Positions 22,053 to 23,993 of a stretch of DNA of 23,993 nt are shown piece after piece. Origin of the DNA: an uncultured Clostridia bacterium (GTDB lineage Bacteria; Bacillota; Clostridia; Oscillospirales; Oscillospiraceae); assembly GCA_946061345.1 (NCBI GenBank), contig CAMGRA010000005.1:1-23993 (forward strand). The letters run 5' to 3'. The notes under the pieces were generated by a model, which made no database searches, was not told the origin of the DNA, and was given only the letters and a program-made list of their open reading frames with translations. Numbering within the stretch: position 1 is the stretch's first letter; each line of letters opens with the position of its first letter. A program made the translations under genes and the position numbers.

Positions 22053-22625
22053 ATGAATACAAAGAATATCATGATCGTCGGCGTCGGCGGACAGGGAAGT
22101 CTGCTGGCCAGTAAACTCCTGGGCAAGCTGCTGCTGACCAGAGGCTATGACGTCAAGGTCTCCGAGGTCCACGGCATGAGCCAGCGCGGCGGCAGTGTTG
22201 TCACCTATGTCCGCTATGGCGAACGGGTCTGCTCTCCCGTCATTGACGAGGGTGAGGCGGATTATATCGTCTCCTTTGAACTGCTGGAAGCCGCCCGCTG
22301 GACGAAATTCCTCCGTCCCGGCGGCAAGATCGTCACCAACACTCAGAATATCAACCCCATGCCCGTCATCACCGGCGCTGCTGAGTACCCGGCGGAGCTG
22401 GTAAAGAAGATGGAAGAGGCCGGTATTGACGTTGACGCCTTCGACGCCCTTTCTCTTGCCGAGAAGGCAGGCTCTTCCAAGGCTGTTAACCTGGTTCTGA
22501 TGGGCAGACTTTCCAAATACTTCGATTTTTCCGAGGCGGAGTGGATGCAGGCCATTGATGCCAGCATTCCCGCAAAATTCAAAGAAATGAACGAAAGGGC
22601 GTTCGCGCTGGGCGCTGACGCATAA
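22053..22625 (+). CDS. iorB: Indolepyruvate:ferredoxin oxidoreductase, beta subunit
   Basis: Gamma-type small subunit (190 residues) that completes IorAB. It has the N-terminal IVGVGGQGSLLASKLLGK and SEVHGMSQRGGSVVTYVRYG typical of 2-oxoacid:ferredoxin oxidoreductase gamma domains. The start ATG 22053 has AGGAGGG 7 nt upstream; a longer in-frame ATG at 21990 lies inside iorA and is rejected. The paaK gene begins 7 bp after the stop, consistent with one transcript. Confidence 0.95.
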   Translation: MNTKNIMIVGVGGQGSLLASKLLGKLLLTRGYDVKVSEVHGMSQRGGSVVTYVRYGERVCSPVIDEGEADYIVSFELLEAARWTKFLRPGGKIVTNTQNINPMPVITGAAEYPAELVKKMEEAGIDVDAFDALSLAEKAGSSKAVNLVLMGRLSKYFDFSEAEWMQAIDASIPAKFKEMNERAFALGADA

Positions 22626-22631
22626 AAAGAG

Positions 22632-23939
22632 ATGGAAAGATATTATTCTCCTGAGATCGAGACAGCGCCGCGCGAGAAGATCGTCGCCCTGCAAAATGAG
22701 CGCCTTGCTGCGACGGTGCGCCGCGTCTATGAAAACGTTCCCTTCTACCGCAATAAGATGGATCAGGCAGGCGTGACGCCTGACGACATACGCACCATTG
22801 ACGACCTGCATAAGCTGCCCTTCAGCTATAAGCAGGACCTTCGCGACACCTATCCCTACGGTCTTTTTGCCGTGCCTTTGAAGGATGTTGTCCGTCTCCA
22901 CGCTTCCAGCGGCACCACGGGCAAGCAGATCGTCGTCGGCTATACCCGCAACGATCTGGATGTCTGGGACGAGTGCGTTGCCCGCGCTCTCACCGCCGCC
23001 GGCTGCACGGATGAGGATATCGTCCACGTCTCCTACGGCTACGGTCTGTTCACCGGCGGTCTCGGCGCTGACGGCGGTGCGAAACGCATCGGCGCAACGA
23101 CCATTCCCGTTTCCAGCGGCAACACCCAGCGCCAGGTCACGATCCTCAAGGATTTCGGCTCGACGATCCTATGCTGCACACCGTCCTACGCTCTGCATAT
23201 TGCCGAGGTGCTCTATGCCAGCGGCTATACCAAGGACGACATCAAGCTCAAGGCCGGTGTATTTGGCGCTGAGCCCTGGACCAACGAAATGCGCCGCAAG
23301 ATCGAGGAAATGCTTGGCCTGACCGCCTACGACATTTACGGTCTGACGGAAATCATCGGCCCGGGTGTTGCCTTTGAATGTAAAGAGCAGACCGGTATGC
23401 ACGTCAACGAGGATCATTTCATCGTGGAGGTCATTGACCCGGATACGGGCGAGGTGCTGCCGGAGGGAACTCAGGGTGAGCTTGTGTTCACCTGCATCAC
23501 AAAGGAGGCTTTCCCGATCCTGCGCTACCGTACCCGCGACATCGGCATCATCACAAGAGGGAAGTGCTCCTGCGGCAGAACCCTGGTCAAGATGACGAAG
23601 CCCCGCGGCAGGACTGACGATATGCTCATCATTCGCGGCGTCAATGTGTTCCCGTCCCAGATCGAGACCGTCCTGCTGGAAAAAGGCTATACTGCCAACT
23701 ATCAGATCGTCGTGGATCGCGCAAACAACTTCGACAGCATCGAGGTCCAGGTAGAGATCAGCAACGAGATCTTCTCCGACACCGTGCGCGGCCTTGCCGA
23801 ACGCGCGAAGGACCTTGCCGCTGCGTTGAAAACGCTCCTGGGCATCACCGCAAAGGTCACGCTTCTTGAGCCAAATTCCATCCCCCGTTCCGAGGGTAAG
23901 GCCGTCCGCGTCATCGACAAACGCAAACTATTGGATTAA
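22632..23939 (+). CDS. paaK: Phenylacetate-CoA ligase (AMP-forming)
   Basis: ANL enzyme (435 residues) of the PaaK family, which joins phenylacetate, or in anaerobes hydroxyphenyl- or indole-acetate, to CoA. The N-terminus VRRVYENVPFYRNKMDQAGV, the P-loop HASSGTTGKQIV (~90-101), YDIYGLTEIIGPG (~236) and the C-terminal RSEGKAVRVIDKR (Lys in the catalytic position) are all family features. Next to iorAB it would act on the product or substrate of that enzyme. Such ior-paaK-ACT clusters occur in anaerobic Firmicutes and methanogens. The ribosome site is weak (AAAGAG, very near the ATG), which suggests coupling to iorB. Confidence 0.94.
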   Translation: MERYYSPEIETAPREKIVALQNERLAATVRRVYENVPFYRNKMDQAGVTPDDIRTIDDLHKLPFSYKQDLRDTYPYGLFAVPLKDVVRLHASSGTTGKQIVVGYTRNDLDVWDECVARALTAAGCTDEDIVHVSYGYGLFTGGLGADGGAKRIGATTIPVSSGNTQRQVTILKDFGSTILCCTPSYALHIAEVLYASGYTKDDIKLKAGVFGAEPWTNEMRRKIEEMLGLTAYDIYGLTEIIGPGVAFECKEQTGMHVNEDHFIVEVIDPDTGEVLPEGTQGELVFTCITKEAFPILRYRTRDIGIITRGKCSCGRTLVKMTKPRGRTDDMLIIRGVNVFPSQIETVLLEKGYTANYQIVVDRANNFDSIEVQVEISNEIFSDTVRGLAERAKDLAAALKTLLGITAKVTLLEPNSIPRSEGKAVRVIDKRKLLD

Positions 23940-23951
23940 GGAGGAAACACG

Positions 23952-23993
23952 ATGGTACAGCAGCTTTCCGTATTTTTGCAGAACAAATCGGGA
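23952..23993 (+). CDS. Probable ACT-domain protein (first 14 codons; 3' end outside window)
   Basis: AGGAGGAAACACG places a strong RBS before ATG 23952. The visible residues MVQQLSVFLQNKSG match the usual opening of the small ACT-domain proteins that follow paaK in many anaerobes, where residues after it read as GRL. ACT domains bind amino acids, so it may sense an aromatic amino acid for this module. The identification rests on 14 residues and gene context. Confidence 0.55.
   Translation, partial: MVQQLSVFLQNKSG

Overview
The window comes from an anaerobic, endospore-forming Clostridia genome with fairly high GC. The clearest pointers are a complete spoIIIAA-AH operon, a sigK-type sigma factor, an Asp23/Gls24-nusB-xseA-xseB-ispA gene order, and an oxygen-sensitive indolepyruvate:ferredoxin oxidoreductase (iorAB). 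GC-rich coding combined with gut-Firmicute-style palindromic repeats suggests an Oscillospiraceae-like lineage. That placement is an inference, because there is no rRNA in the window.

Layout. (1) Bases 1-2320: the 3' part of an FtsK/SpoIIIE translocase gene, then an ECF transporter S component. (2) Bases 2321-2788: a non-coding stretch with a MITE-like palindromic element between two identical 35-bp terminator hairpins. (3) Bases 2789-7569: spoIIIAA-AB-AC-AD-AE-AF-AG-AH, tightly overlapped except for a ~150-bp palindromic insertion between AD and AE. (4) Bases 7575-11772: a promoter and structured leader, then an Asp23-family gene, nusB, a Kae1/TsaD-like paralogue, xseA, xseB and ispA. (5) Bases 11822-14089: sigK, a DUF5662-type gene and a TraB/GumN-like lipoprotein, closed by a strong terminator shared with the convergent genes. 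(6) Bases 14143-16266, minus strand: two CobW/COG0523-type GTPases. One has a very histidine-rich linker; the other is fused to a DUF1980 (YcgQ-type) domain. (7) Bases 16434-23993: a PaaI-type thioesterase, an AMP-forming acyl-CoA ligase, an SSS sodium symporter, iorA, iorB, a phenylacetate-CoA ligase (paaK) and the first 14 codons of a probable ACT-domain gene.

How the genes work together. Blocks 1, 3 and 5 carry sporulation functions: chromosome translocation, the SpoIIIA-SpoIIQ channel and late mother-cell sigma. Block 4 is a housekeeping operon. Block 7 reads as one metabolic module for aryl acids and aromatic amino acids. A transporter brings in an acid, ligases make the CoA ester, and IorAB interconverts aryl-acetyl-CoA and arylpyruvate. 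It could run as amino-acid fermentation or as the reductive aryl-acid assimilation known from methanogens.

The most unusual signal is the leader of block 7. It holds a textbook T-box antiterminator/terminator pair with a 7-nt bulge one base off consensus. There is no room for stem I, and a good promoter sits so close that transcription would begin at the antiterminator itself.
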